Of a stretch of 5,957 bases of DNA, positions 1 through 5,794 are shown in pieces. The notes beneath the pieces are model-generated. The model was not told where the DNA came from, made no database searches, and saw only the letters and a list, made by a program, of their open reading frames with translations. The stretch is from an uncultured Caulobacteraceae bacterium (GTDB lineage Bacteria > Pseudomonadota > Alphaproteobacteria > Caulobacterales > Caulobacteraceae), in NCBI GenBank assembly GCA_937952995.1, contig CALFYB010000141.1, forward strand, positions 1 to 5,957, read 5' to 3'. The position numbers were made by a program, and so were the translations under genes. How positions within the stretch are numbered: position 1 is the first letter of the stretch; each line of letters begins with the position of its first letter.

Positions 1-343
1 ATGCGGGGGCGGGCTTGGGCGGTATAGGCTTTGGCGGTGCCGACTTAGGGGTGGGTTGAGGCGTCGGCTGCGGCTTAGATGGAGCGGGCGGCGGCGGGGT
101 CACCACTTCGGGCGGGGCCGTCTCAACCGGGGCCTCAATTGCAGCGTCTTGAACCGTTTCGGCCTTCTCGGCGGCGCGCAGATCCGTCACCTCGGCCCGG
201 GTCACCAGTGTGACGGGGGTCACGGTCATGATCTTGGTTGGAGCCATCCACGGCCAAGCGATTACCCCAGCCAGCAGCACGATCAGATGAAGACCGGCGG
301 AGGCCGCATAGGCAGGGTAGCGATCGGACAGGAGGCGGCGCAT
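1..343 (-). CDS. tolA: TolA, N-terminal part (cut by the left window edge)
   Basis: TolA links the TolQR motor in the inner membrane to TolB-Pal at the outer membrane, driving envelope constriction at division. Only the first 114 codons are present, and no stop is reached before the edge. The protein begins MRRLLSDRYPAYAASAGLHL. A single membrane anchor covers about residues 13-32 and carries a Ser15-x3-His19 pair, which matches the S-x3-H signature used by TolA and TonB to contact TolQ or ExbB. From about residue 70 the chain becomes a Pro/Ala/Lys-rich periplasmic spacer with PPPP and repeated PKP and PxP units. The ATG lies 7 nt after the tolR stop, as expected for a tolQRA operon; no strong Shine-Dalgarno is visible. 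A TonB-like protein is the main alternative, but the position after tolQR favours TolA. The C-terminal TolB-binding domain is outside the window. Confidence 0.85.
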   Translation of the reverse strand, partial: MRRLLSDRYPAYAASAGLHLIVLLAGVIAWPWMAPTKIMTVTPVTLVTRAEVTDLRAAEKAETVQDAAIEAPVETAPPEVVTPPPPAPSKPQPTPQPTPKSAPPKPIPPKPAPA

Positions 344-350
344 CGGACCG

Positions 351-836
351 TCACGGGACCTTATCGTCGGCGGGCACACCAGAGCTTGGCCCGCCAATGT
401 CGGTGATCAATCCAATAGAGGTAAAGCCGGTGCGCGACAGGCTGGCCATGACCTGAGCCACAGTTTCGTACGAGGCCTTGCCATCGGCCCGCACAAAGAC
501 TTGCCGCTTTTGGTCCTGACCGGACAGGGCCAGCATGCGCGGGGCCAGCTCTGCAAAGACGACCGGGCGATCTTGCACATAGAGCTTGCCATCGGCAGCG
601 ACGGAGACCGTCAGAGGCTCGTTCTGATCATTGAGAGCGCTGGCTTCGGTCTTGGGCAGCTCTACGGGCACCCCGGCGGTCAGCAGGGGCGCAGAGATCA
701 TGAACACGATCAGCAGCACCAACATCACATCGACCAGCGGCGTGACATTGATCTCGGACAGGGGCCCACGACCGCCGCGCCGACGGCGGCGGCGGCGCGA
801 TCCGGACGACAGACCTTGTGCGCTTGAACCCGCCAT
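351..836 (-). CDS. tolR: TolR, ExbD/TolR-family proton-channel subunit
   Basis: TolR is an inner-membrane protein that works with TolQ to harvest the proton motive force for TolA. It has 161 residues, normal for the family. A short cytoplasmic N-terminus contains seven consecutive arginines (residues 14-20). It is followed by the ExbD/TolR signature SEINVTPLVDVMLVLLIVFM, which forms the only membrane helix (about 33-52). Asp36 in this helix aligns with the essential proton-carrying Asp of E. coli TolR (Asp23). The periplasmic domain (about 55-150) has the family features, including the VFVRADGKASYETVAQVM segment. The start lies 5 nt after the tolQ stop, with an AGGG element just upstream, so the two are probably co-translated. 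The poly-Arg tract is GC-repeat coded and longer than I would expect; otherwise nothing is odd. Confidence 0.95.
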   Translation of the reverse strand: MAGSSAQGLSSGSRRRRRRRGGRGPLSEINVTPLVDVMLVLLIVFMISAPLLTAGVPVELPKTEASALNDQNEPLTVSVAADGKLYVQDRPVVFAELAPRMLALSGQDQKRQVFVRADGKASYETVAQVMASLSRTGFTSIGLITDIGGPSSGVPADDKVP

Positions 837-841
837 CGGCC

Positions 842-1552
842 CTAGACCCGATCGCTCAGACGCCGAGCAATCGCACCGGCCAAGTCATCAGCAAAGGCTT
901 CAAGGCGACCGCTAAACCGGCCCGCATCCCCCGACAGCTTATTATAGGCCACATAGGCCGGAATGGCGGCGGCCAGACCGATGGCGGTGGCAAACAGGGC
1001 CTCTGCAATCGATGGCGCGACGACCGATAGGTTGGTGTTCTTCTGCACGGCGATGGCTTGGAAGGCGTGCATAATGCCCCAGACCGTACCGAACAGACCG
1101 ATAAAGGGCGAGGCGGTCGCGACGATGGCAAGGCCGCCAAGACCCTCCTCCGCCTGCTCGCTCTCGCGGGCAATGATGCCGTCAAGACCCCGGTCAACCC
1201 GCTGCAGGATAAGGCCGGCCTTAGCATCACTAATACCATCGCTGGCGCGAGCCTCATACCAGGTGCGCAGGGCCGATTGGACAAGACGCGCTAGGGCTTG
1301 GCGCGGCTCAGGACCGGCGGCCTCAGCCACCTCTTCTAGGGATCGGCCAGCGGCAATGGCGTCCTCTATCTGGTCAGCATCGTAGGCCAGCGCGCGGAAC
1401 TTCAGGACCTTGTCGATGATCACCGACCATGACCAGAGCGAGGCTCCCAAGAGGCCGAGCATGACGCCCTTGACCACCCAGTCGGCGCGCAAAAATAGGG
1501 CGAGGGCGGAAAAGCTTTCCGGAGCAAGGGCAGCGCTGGCGGCGGCGTTCAT
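842..1552 (-). CDS. tolQ: TolQ, MotA/TolQ/ExbB-family proton channel
   Basis: TolQ is the polytopic inner-membrane subunit that forms the proton-conducting TolQR motor energising TolA. It has 236 residues, typical length. Three membrane helices can be seen: about residues 23-45, 138-163 and 177-203. The large cytoplasmic loop lies between the first two. The second helix has the family motif ATASPFIGLFGTVWGIM, and the third has SIAEALFATAIGLAAAIPAYVAYN. The threonines in these helices (Thr156 and Thr189) sit where TolQ, ExbB and MotA have pore-lining polar residues. The presence of TolR and TolA immediately downstream separates it from ExbB. The gene follows a 76-bp gap after ybgC, so it could have its own promoter, but none is convincing. 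No strong Shine-Dalgarno is seen; the ATG opening MNAAASAALAPESF is chosen because it gives the normal length. Confidence 0.95.
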   Translation of the reverse strand: MNAAASAALAPESFSALALFLRADWVVKGVMLGLLGASLWSWSVIIDKVLKFRALAYDADQIEDAIAAGRSLEEVAEAAGPEPRQALARLVQSALRTWYEARASDGISDAKAGLILQRVDRGLDGIIARESEQAEEGLGGLAIVATASPFIGLFGTVWGIMHAFQAIAVQKNTNLSVVAPSIAEALFATAIGLAAAIPAYVAYNKLSGDAGRFSGRLEAFADDLAGAIARRLSDRV

Positions 1553-1628
1553 GGATCAAGGTCTCGTCAACAGAAGGGGGCGGGTTGATCGGTGAAGTCA
1601 GCCTTTCTGGCCGCTTGGGATGGTGAAA
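1553..1628 (-). other. ybgC-tolQ intergenic leader with a small inverted repeat
   Basis: This is the only gap of note between ybgC and the tol genes. It contains a 6-bp inverted repeat, GATCAA at 1554-1559 and TTGATC at 1585-1590. One arm lies directly against the tolQ start codon, so a folded leader could in principle affect tolQ initiation. The loop would be 25 nt and the stem is short and AT-containing, so this is weak evidence. No clear -35/-10 pair or T-tract terminator is seen on the minus strand. Confidence 0.25.
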
Positions 1629-2096
1629 CTATGGCAAGGTTGGATCGGGCGGCGCAAACCAAGGCGTTAGGGCTTCGGTCAGGCCAGAGGGCGGCTTTCG
1701 CGGGCGACCGTCCATCGTGATGCAGGCCGCCTCAACATCCGCCGTCGCAATGGCATCGGAGCCACGCAGAATGTGCTGGCTGATGAATAGGCGCGGACCC
1801 TTGACGCGGTCATAGGTCGTCACCACCGTCAGGGCATCATCAATGCGCGCGGCGCGCTGGAACCGAATGTCCAGACGCGTGACGACAAAGGCCGCCGGAT
1901 CATCGCGCTCCAAAAGATCGGTATGGCTCACACCCGCCAGCCGAAGGAAATCGGACCGACCGCGCTCGAAATAACGCACATAGTTGGCGTGATAGACGAT
2001 GCCGGTAAAGTCGGTGTCCTCATAATAGACCCGCACAGGCAGGTGATGCTCACGGCCGATAAAGACGCCTGCGGTCGGAAGAAGGGGCTGGCTCAT
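1629..2096 (-). CDS. ybgC: YbgC, Tol-Pal-associated acyl-CoA thioesterase
   Basis: YbgC is a cytoplasmic hotdog-fold thioesterase of the 4-hydroxybenzoyl-CoA thioesterase family. It hydrolyses acyl-CoA or acyl-ACP substrates and has been linked in E. coli to phospholipid synthesis proteins. It has 155 residues, slightly longer than E. coli YbgC because of short tails. The family motif is complete: YYEDTDFTGIVYHANYVRYFERGR at about residues 24-47, with Asp29 aligning with the catalytic Asp17 of the Pseudomonas enzyme. The central part (RLDIRFQRAARIDDALTVVT) fits the hotdog strands. Its ATG overlaps the ruvB stop as ATGA and is preceded by a strong GAGGAGGAG ribosome binding site inside ruvB. 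It is therefore coupled to ruvB more tightly than to tolQ, although ybgC usually heads tol operons. Its exact physiological substrate is unknown. Confidence 0.93.
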   Translation of the reverse strand: MSQPLLPTAGVFIGREHHLPVRVYYEDTDFTGIVYHANYVRYFERGRSDFLRLAGVSHTDLLERDDPAAFVVTRLDIRFQRAARIDDALTVVTTYDRVKGPRLFISQHILRGSDAIATADVEAACITMDGRPRKPPSGLTEALTPWFAPPDPTLP

Positions 2097-3145
2097 AGCT
2101 CCTCCTCGTCAAATAGGGCGGCTTGCGCGCCGGGCGGTACGATACGGACCTGAGGCGGCGGTTCTTTGAGGCCAAGATGCAGATAGGCGCGGCCACAGGC
2201 AATGCGTCCGCGCGGGGTGCGCTGGATGAAGCCCTGCTGCATCAGATAGGGCTCGATCACATCTTCGACCGCGTCGCGGGCCTCTGCGATAGCATAGGCG
2301 AGGGTCTCGACCCCCGCCGGGCCGCCGCCATAATTGTCGATCAGGGCGCGAAGATAGCGCCGGTCCAGACTGTCGAGGCCAAGCTCATCGACCTCGAGAC
2401 GGGCCAAGGCTCTGGCCGCATGGGGCTGATCGATCACAGCGGCGCCGTCGGCGGCGGCAAAGTCCCTGACCCGGCGCAAGAGCCGTCCGGCCACGCGCGG
2501 CGTTCCTCTGGCCCGGGCGGCGATCTCGCCTGCCCCTTCGGGCGTCAAGGGAGCGCCCATCTTGCGTGCAGCTTGGATCAGCACATGCTGCAACTCGCCG
2601 GGGGTGTAGAACTCCAGCCGCAAGGGGATGCCGAACCGGTCGCGCAAAGGCGTGGCCAACATGCCCGCCCGCGTGGTCGCCGCCACCAGCGTAAAGGGCG
2701 ACAGGTCGATGCGGATCGAGCGGGCGCTCGGCCCCTCACCGATCATCAGGTCCAGAACATGGTCTTCCATGGCCGGATAGAGGATCTCTTCGACATTGGA
2801 CGGCAGGCGGTGGATCTCGTCGATGAACAGCACATCGCGCGGTTCCAGGTTGGTCAAGATCGCGGCTAGATCGCCCGCCTTGGCCAGCACCGGGCCAGAG
2901 GTGGCGCGAAAATTGACCCCCAATTCACGGGCGACAATCTGGGCCAAGGTCGTCTTGCCCAGACCCGGAGGGCCAAAGAGCAGCACATGGTCCAGCGCCT
3001 CATTGCGGCCCTTGGCGGCATCGATAAAGATTTTGAGATTGGCCTTTAGCGGTTCTTGGCCAACAAATTCCGAGAGGGTTTGCGGGCGCAGGGCCTTGTC
3101 CGTCGCCTCATGACCCTCAGCCTCGCCGTCAACAAGGCGGCTCAT
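2093..3145 (-). CDS. ruvB: RuvB, Holliday-junction branch-migration ATPase
   Basis: RuvB is the hexameric AAA+ motor that pumps DNA through the RuvA-bound Holliday junction during recombination repair. It has 350 residues, normal length. The motifs appear in order: the N-terminal RPQTLSEFVGQ (20-30), Walker A GPPGLGKTT (58-66), Walker B VLFIDEIHR (105-113), sensor 1 AATTRAGML (155-163), and the arginine-finger segment LRDRFG (167-172). The sensor 2 region RGTPRVAGRLLRRVRDFA spans 213-230. The C-terminal winged helix contains GGGPAGVETLAYAI and EPYLMQQGFIQRTPRGR (298-314). The start overlaps the ruvA stop by ATGA and has AAGGA upstream, within ruvA. The stop overlaps the ybgC start the same way. 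The C-terminus ends in DEEEL, which doubles as the ybgC ribosome binding site. All key residues are present. Confidence 0.98.
   Translation of the reverse strand: MSRLVDGEAEGHEATDKALRPQTLSEFVGQEPLKANLKIFIDAAKGRNEALDHVLLFGPPGLGKTTLAQIVARELGVNFRATSGPVLAKAGDLAAILTNLEPRDVLFIDEIHRLPSNVEEILYPAMEDHVLDLMIGEGPSARSIRIDLSPFTLVAATTRAGMLATPLRDRFGIPLRLEFYTPGELQHVLIQAARKMGAPLTPEGAGEIAARARGTPRVAGRLLRRVRDFAAADGAAVIDQPHAARALARLEVDELGLDSLDRRYLRALIDNYGGGPAGVETLAYAIAEARDAVEDVIEPYLMQQGFIQRTPRGRIACGRAYLHLGLKEPPPQVRIVPPGAQAALFDEEEL
2099..2107 (-). promoter_or_regulatory. ybgC ribosome binding site inside the ruvB 3' end
   Basis: On the minus strand GAGGAGGAG precedes the ybgC ATG by 2 nt, and its GGAGG core falls at a workable distance. 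The same bases encode the acidic Glu-rich tail (DEEEL) of RuvB, so one stretch serves as both codons and translation signal. This fixes the ybgC start. Confidence 0.7.
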
Positions 3146-3753
3146 CGGCCCATATCCTTCAAGGCAGCCTTGATCACGGAGGACAGATCGGCCTCAGGGC
3201 CAAGCTCACCCACGGCCTGTTCTACCGCGCGACGGGCAGAAGCCTCGGCCAGACCCAGGCCCATAAGGGCCGCAACCGCTTCGCCAGACACCGACGGGGT
3301 GGGACGCGGGGCGGGGGCCGAAGGCACGAAGGTCTGGACCAGCCCCTCGCCGATGGGCTTACCCTTCAGTTCGGTGACAATGCGCAGGGCCAGTTTGGGG
3401 CCGACCCCATTGGCGCGGCCAACCGAAGCCTTATCGTCACGCGCAATGGCCGCGGCCAGATCGGCGGGCGGCAGGACATCGAGCACCGACAGGGCGGCCT
3501 TGGGGCCAACACCCTGAACACTTTGCAACAGTACAAAGGCGCGGCGGTCCTCGCGATCAACAAAGCCATAGAGCCGCGTACCCGCCGCCTCAGAGGTCTG
3601 GCTTTCAATATGGACAATGGCCTCCTCGCCGACCGACGGCAGGCGCGACAGACAGCGAGACCCACAGCGGACCAGATAGCCAACCCCGCCGACATCGATC
3701 AGGGCCTCTTCCTCGCCAATTTCAATGACCGTTCCGCGCAGTCGACCGATCAT
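3142..3753 (-). CDS. ruvA: RuvA, Holliday-junction recognition subunit
   Basis: RuvA forms tetramers that bind and flatten the Holliday junction and recruit RuvB. It has 203 residues, a usual length. Domain I, an OB fold, is at about 1-64 and starts with the typical MIGRLRGTVIE and contains GVGYLV. Domain II carries two helix-hairpin-helix motifs, VQGVGPKAALSVL (79-91) and ANGVGPKLALRIVTEL (114-129), which contact the DNA backbone. A Pro/Ala-rich flexible linker covers about 139-155. Domain III (about 156-203) has GLGLAEASARRAVEQA and is expected to bind RuvB. The ATG overlaps the ruvC stop (ATGA), and an AGGGAG ribosome binding site lies 6 nt upstream at 3760-3765, inside ruvC. Translation is therefore probably coupled along ruvCAB. 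Confidence 0.97.
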   Translation of the reverse strand: MIGRLRGTVIEIGEEEALIDVGGVGYLVRCGSRCLSRLPSVGEEAIVHIESQTSEAAGTRLYGFVDREDRRAFVLLQSVQGVGPKAALSVLDVLPPADLAAAIARDDKASVGRANGVGPKLALRIVTELKGKPIGEGLVQTFVPSAPAPRPTPSVSGEAVAALMGLGLAEASARRAVEQAVGELGPEADLSSVIKAALKDMGR

Positions 3754-4265
3754 GCGGCGCTCCCTAGGCTCTTGGTCAAGGTTCTGACCTGACGGGCATG
3801 GGCGTGGGCAATGGCCACAGCCAGGGCATCGGCGGCATCGGCGGTTGGCGACCCAGCCGTGGGCAAGAGGCGCGCAATCATAAAGGCAACCTGATCCTTG
3901 TCCGCGCCGCCCGTGCCGACCACCGCCTTCTTGACCACCTTGGCGGCATATTCCGCAACTGGCAGTCCGGCCTTAGCAGGTGCAATCAAGGCGGCGGCCC
4001 GCGCATGGCCGAGCTTTAGCGTTGAGGCGGCGTTGGAATTGAGGAAGGTTTCCTCAACGGCGGCCTCGTCGGGGTCATATTGCGCGATGACCTCGGTGAT
4101 GGCGTCGAACAGGGTCAGGAGCCGGATCGCAAAGGGTGCCTTATCGTCGGGACTGATGACCCCATGCGCCACATGGGACAGCCGCGCTCCGGTGATGGTG
4201 ATAATTCCCCATCCGGTATGGCGCAGTCCAGGATCAAGCCCAAGGATTCGAATCGCGTTCGTCAT
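3750..4265 (-). CDS. ruvC: RuvC, Holliday-junction resolvase
   Basis: RuvC is the dimeric, Mg2+-dependent endonuclease that cuts the Holliday junction symmetrically after RuvAB branch migration. It has 171 residues, as expected. The RNase H-like fold and its catalytic acids can be placed. Asp11 is in ILGLDPGLRHTGWG, Glu71 is in AAVEETFLNSN, and Asp143 and Asp146 are in the TADAADALAVAIAH segment. These correspond to the four acidic residues of the E. coli enzyme. The segment STLKLGHARAAALIA is also characteristic. It is the first gene of the ruv set, 121 bp after yebC. No strong Shine-Dalgarno precedes the ATG, and no convincing promoter is seen in the gap, so it may be transcribed partly by read-through from yebC. 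No LexA-type operator was recognised upstream. Confidence 0.97.
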   Translation of the reverse strand: MTNAIRILGLDPGLRHTGWGIITITGARLSHVAHGVISPDDKAPFAIRLLTLFDAITEVIAQYDPDEAAVEETFLNSNAASTLKLGHARAAALIAPAKAGLPVAEYAAKVVKKAVVGTGGADKDQVAFMIARLLPTAGSPTADAADALAVAIAHAHARQVRTLTKSLGSAA

Positions 4266-4337
4266 GTGTTCGCATCTTGACCTGTCCCCGCTGCGGCGAA
4301 AAGAGTCTCAACGCGCTCATCTGACGCTTCTTTGGCC

Positions 4338-4369
4338 TAAAGACCGCTCAGACCGCCGCGTTAGCGGTC
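4338..4369 (-). terminator. Possible rho-independent terminator after yebC
   Basis: On the minus strand GACCGC (4364-4369) can pair with either of two GCGGTC copies, at 4351-4356 or 4342-4347. The distal copy is followed directly by TTTA. The proximal pairing gives a 6-bp stem with a 7-nt loop. The T-tract is only three bases long, so it may be a weak terminator or attenuator between yebC and ruvCAB. Its position 18 nt past the yebC stop supports the reading. Confidence 0.4.
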
Positions 4370-4386
4370 AAATCGGCAGCTTTGGC

Positions 4387-5133
4387 TTAACCCGCGTACT
4401 TGGCCAGGTCCTCATCGGACATGTCGTAATTGCCATAGACGTTCTGGACATCGTCATCATCGTCCAGCGCATCGATCAACTTGAACAGGGTCGCAACGTC
4501 ATCACCAGCCACAGGATTGGAGGATTTCGGCTTCCAGATGATGCTGGTCGACTTGGCCGGACCAAAGCGCGCTTCGAGCCCTTCAAGCACGGCGTTCATA
4601 TCTTCAAAGGCGGTGGTGATGACGTGGCTCTCGGCATCGGACTCGACATCTTCAGCGCCCGCCTCAATGGCTGCCTCCATGACATCGTCCTCGGAGCCGA
4701 CGGCGGGCGGATAGACGATCTGTCCGACCCGGTCGAACATGAAGGCCACAGATCCGGTCTCACCCAAATTGCCACCGTTCTTATTGAAGGCGGTGCGAAC
4801 ATTGGCGGCGGCGCGATTGCGATTATCGGTCAGGACCTCGACGATCAGGCCCACGCCGCCGGGACCAAAGCCCTCATAGCGGATCTCTTCATAGGTGTCG
4901 GTCTCGCCGCCCAGAGCCTTCTTGATCGCCCGGTCGATATTGTCCTTGGGCATGGATTCAGCGCGGGCATTGGCGATGGCCAGCCTGAGCCGCGCATTGG
5001 CCGTTGGGTCCGGAACCCCGCCCTTGGCCGCCAAGGTGATGTCTCGCGACAGTTTCGAGAAAATCTTGGAGCGCTTCTTGTCCTGCGCGCCCTTACGAAA
5101 CTGGATGTTTTTAAACTTGGAATGCCCGGCCAT
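4387..5133 (-). CDS. yebC: YebC/TACO1-family translation factor or transcriptional regulator
   Basis: The YebC/PmpR/TACO1 family is nearly universal. It was first described as a group of DNA-binding regulators. Work on human TACO1 and on bacterial members supports a role at the ribosome on proline-rich nascent chains. It has 248 residues, normal length. The start motif MAGHSKFKNIQFRKGAQDKKR is intact, with Phe7 where many homologues have Trp. Other family landmarks are GGVPDPTANARLRLAI (38-53), MPKDNIDRAIKKALG (61-75), YEGFGPGGVGLIVEVLTDNRNR (86-107) and the C-terminal LDDDDDVQNVYGNYD (223-237). The gene lies directly upstream of ruvC, a conserved pairing in proteobacteria that once led to guesses of a repair link. 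It starts the leftward block; the facing gene is a MarR-family regulator. No strong Shine-Dalgarno is seen, but the conserved N-terminus fixes the start. Confidence 0.97.
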   Translation of the reverse strand: MAGHSKFKNIQFRKGAQDKKRSKIFSKLSRDITLAAKGGVPDPTANARLRLAIANARAESMPKDNIDRAIKKALGGETDTYEEIRYEGFGPGGVGLIVEVLTDNRNRAAANVRTAFNKNGGNLGETGSVAFMFDRVGQIVYPPAVGSEDDVMEAAIEAGAEDVESDAESHVITTAFEDMNAVLEGLEARFGPAKSTSIIWKPKSSNPVAGDDVATLFKLIDALDDDDDVQNVYGNYDMSDEDLAKYAG

Positions 5134-5174
5134 GGTCGAGGAACGATCTTTCTAGACGACAGAGTGATCCGGTG

Positions 5175-5204
5175 GTTCTAGCCCTCGGGAGGCGGGTTTG
5201 TCAT
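5175..5204 (-). promoter_or_regulatory. Candidate yebC promoter
   Basis: On the minus strand ATGACA (5199-5204) matches five of six bases of a -35 box. It is followed after 18 bp by TAGAAC (5175-5180), a four-of-six -10 box. Transcription would begin near 5168, giving a leader of about 35 nt. This rests on consensus matching alone. Confidence 0.3.
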
Positions 5205-5242
5205 CCCTTGCCGTGTCTTAAGTCTCTCAGTTAGCCTTTTTG

Positions 5243-5272
5243 TTGCGAGATGCTTGCGTTCGGAAATATATC
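5243..5272 (+). promoter_or_regulatory. Candidate promoter for the MarR-family gene
   Basis: TTGCGA (5243-5248) and TATATC (5267-5272) are separated by 18 bp and lie in the most AT-rich part of the region. Transcription would begin near 5279, after the upstream in-frame ATG at 5250, so this favours the ATG at 5289 as start with a very short leader. TTGCG occurs twice, at 5243-5247 and 5254-5258, 11 bp apart or about one helical turn, which could be part of an operator. No clear MarR palindrome is seen. Confidence 0.35.
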
Positions 5273-5288
5273 GGTCTATGTTTTCGCC

Positions 5289-5723
5289 ATGACCCAAACA
5301 TCCTTCCTCGCCGTGATACGGCTCCTGAGCGCCCAAGCCCTGCTTGAGCAGAAATTTTCACAAGAGCTCGGCTCGGTGCATGGCCTGTCACTAAATGACA
5401 GTCTGCTGATGATGCATCTGGAACAGGCCCCGCTGCTGCGGCTGAGCCGGGTCGATCTGGCCAAGCGGCTCTGCGTCAGCCCCTCGACCGTCACCCGCAT
5501 GACCCTGCCGCTGGAAAAGCTCGGCATGTTAGGGCGTGAGGCGGATGCCCGCGATGCGCGGCTGGCCTATGTCACCCTGACCGATACGGGTCGCAAGGTG
5601 ATCGGTGCCGCACGCCAGACCTTTCGGTGCGTGGGCGGTACCCCCATACTCATGGGACTTATTTGCAGATTGGGCGGCTCGCTGCCCATCCTCCTCACCC
5701 TCTCGAGGGACCAACAGGGCTGA
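5289..5723 (+). CDS. MarR-family transcriptional regulator with an aberrant C-terminus
   Basis: MarR proteins are dimeric winged-helix repressors, often controlling an adjacent gene and themselves. From the ATG at 5289 the protein has 144 residues, beginning MTQTSFLAVIRLLSAQALLE. The first helix covers about 5-28. The winged helix covers about 34-106, with the recognition segment LAKRLCVSPSTVTRMTLPLEKLGML and the wing DARDARLAYVTLTDTGRKVI typical of the family. After Phe112 (from 5625) the chain reads RCVGGTPILMGLICRLGG and on to a TGA. It has no sign of the last two helices needed for dimerisation, and uses codons rare in the neighbours (AGA, AGG, ATA, GGA, CTT). Neither other forward frame restores a MarR-like end, so a simple frameshift is unlikely. 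I infer truncation by rearrangement or a chimeric assembly; it may be a pseudogene. An in-frame ATG at 5250 would add 13 unconvincing residues. Its target is unknown. Confidence 0.75.
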   Translation: MTQTSFLAVIRLLSAQALLEQKFSQELGSVHGLSLNDSLLMMHLEQAPLLRLSRVDLAKRLCVSPSTVTRMTLPLEKLGMLGREADARDARLAYVTLTDTGRKVIGAARQTFRCVGGTPILMGLICRLGGSLPILLTLSRDQQG

Positions 5724-5794
5724 TGCAAAATGCAAACAGCCACCATCGGCCCCAGCCACTTTTGCAAAATGCAGATGGCCGCAGGGGGGTCCCT
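5706..5794. repeat. Inverted repeat flanking two TGCAAAATGCA sites
   Basis: AGGGACC at 5706-5712 is the exact reverse complement of GGTCCCT at 5788-5794. Between them lie the two identical 11-mers TGCAAAATGCA (5724-5734 and 5763-5773) and a direct repeat of CAGCCAC (5737-5743 and 5753-5759). The arrangement looks like a small structured noncoding element, but a 7-bp arm can also occur by chance. Confidence 0.35.

Noticed and set aside
2123..2869. A 248-codon + strand open frame opposite ruvB.
   Set aside because: The composition is rich in Arg, Gly and Gln, it has no family features, and RuvB on the other strand is certain.
3898..5181. A 427-codon open frame on the + strand, antisense to ruvC and yebC and crossing the gap between them.
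   Set aside because: It lies opposite two unmistakable genes, has no recognisable domain, and is the type of long antisense frame that GC-rich codon bias produces. Staying open across the 121-bp gap is notable but not enough.
5250..5288. An upstream in-frame ATG for the MarR-family gene.
   Set aside because: It would add 13 hydrophobic residues unlike MarR N-termini, lacks a ribosome binding site and lies inside the best promoter candidate. The ATG at 5289 is preferred, although 5250 cannot be excluded.
5643..5656. CCCAT-ACTC-ATGGG hairpin just after the suspected junction.
   Set aside because: With a 5-bp stem and no T-tract or repeated copy, it is too weak to call a terminator or attachment site.
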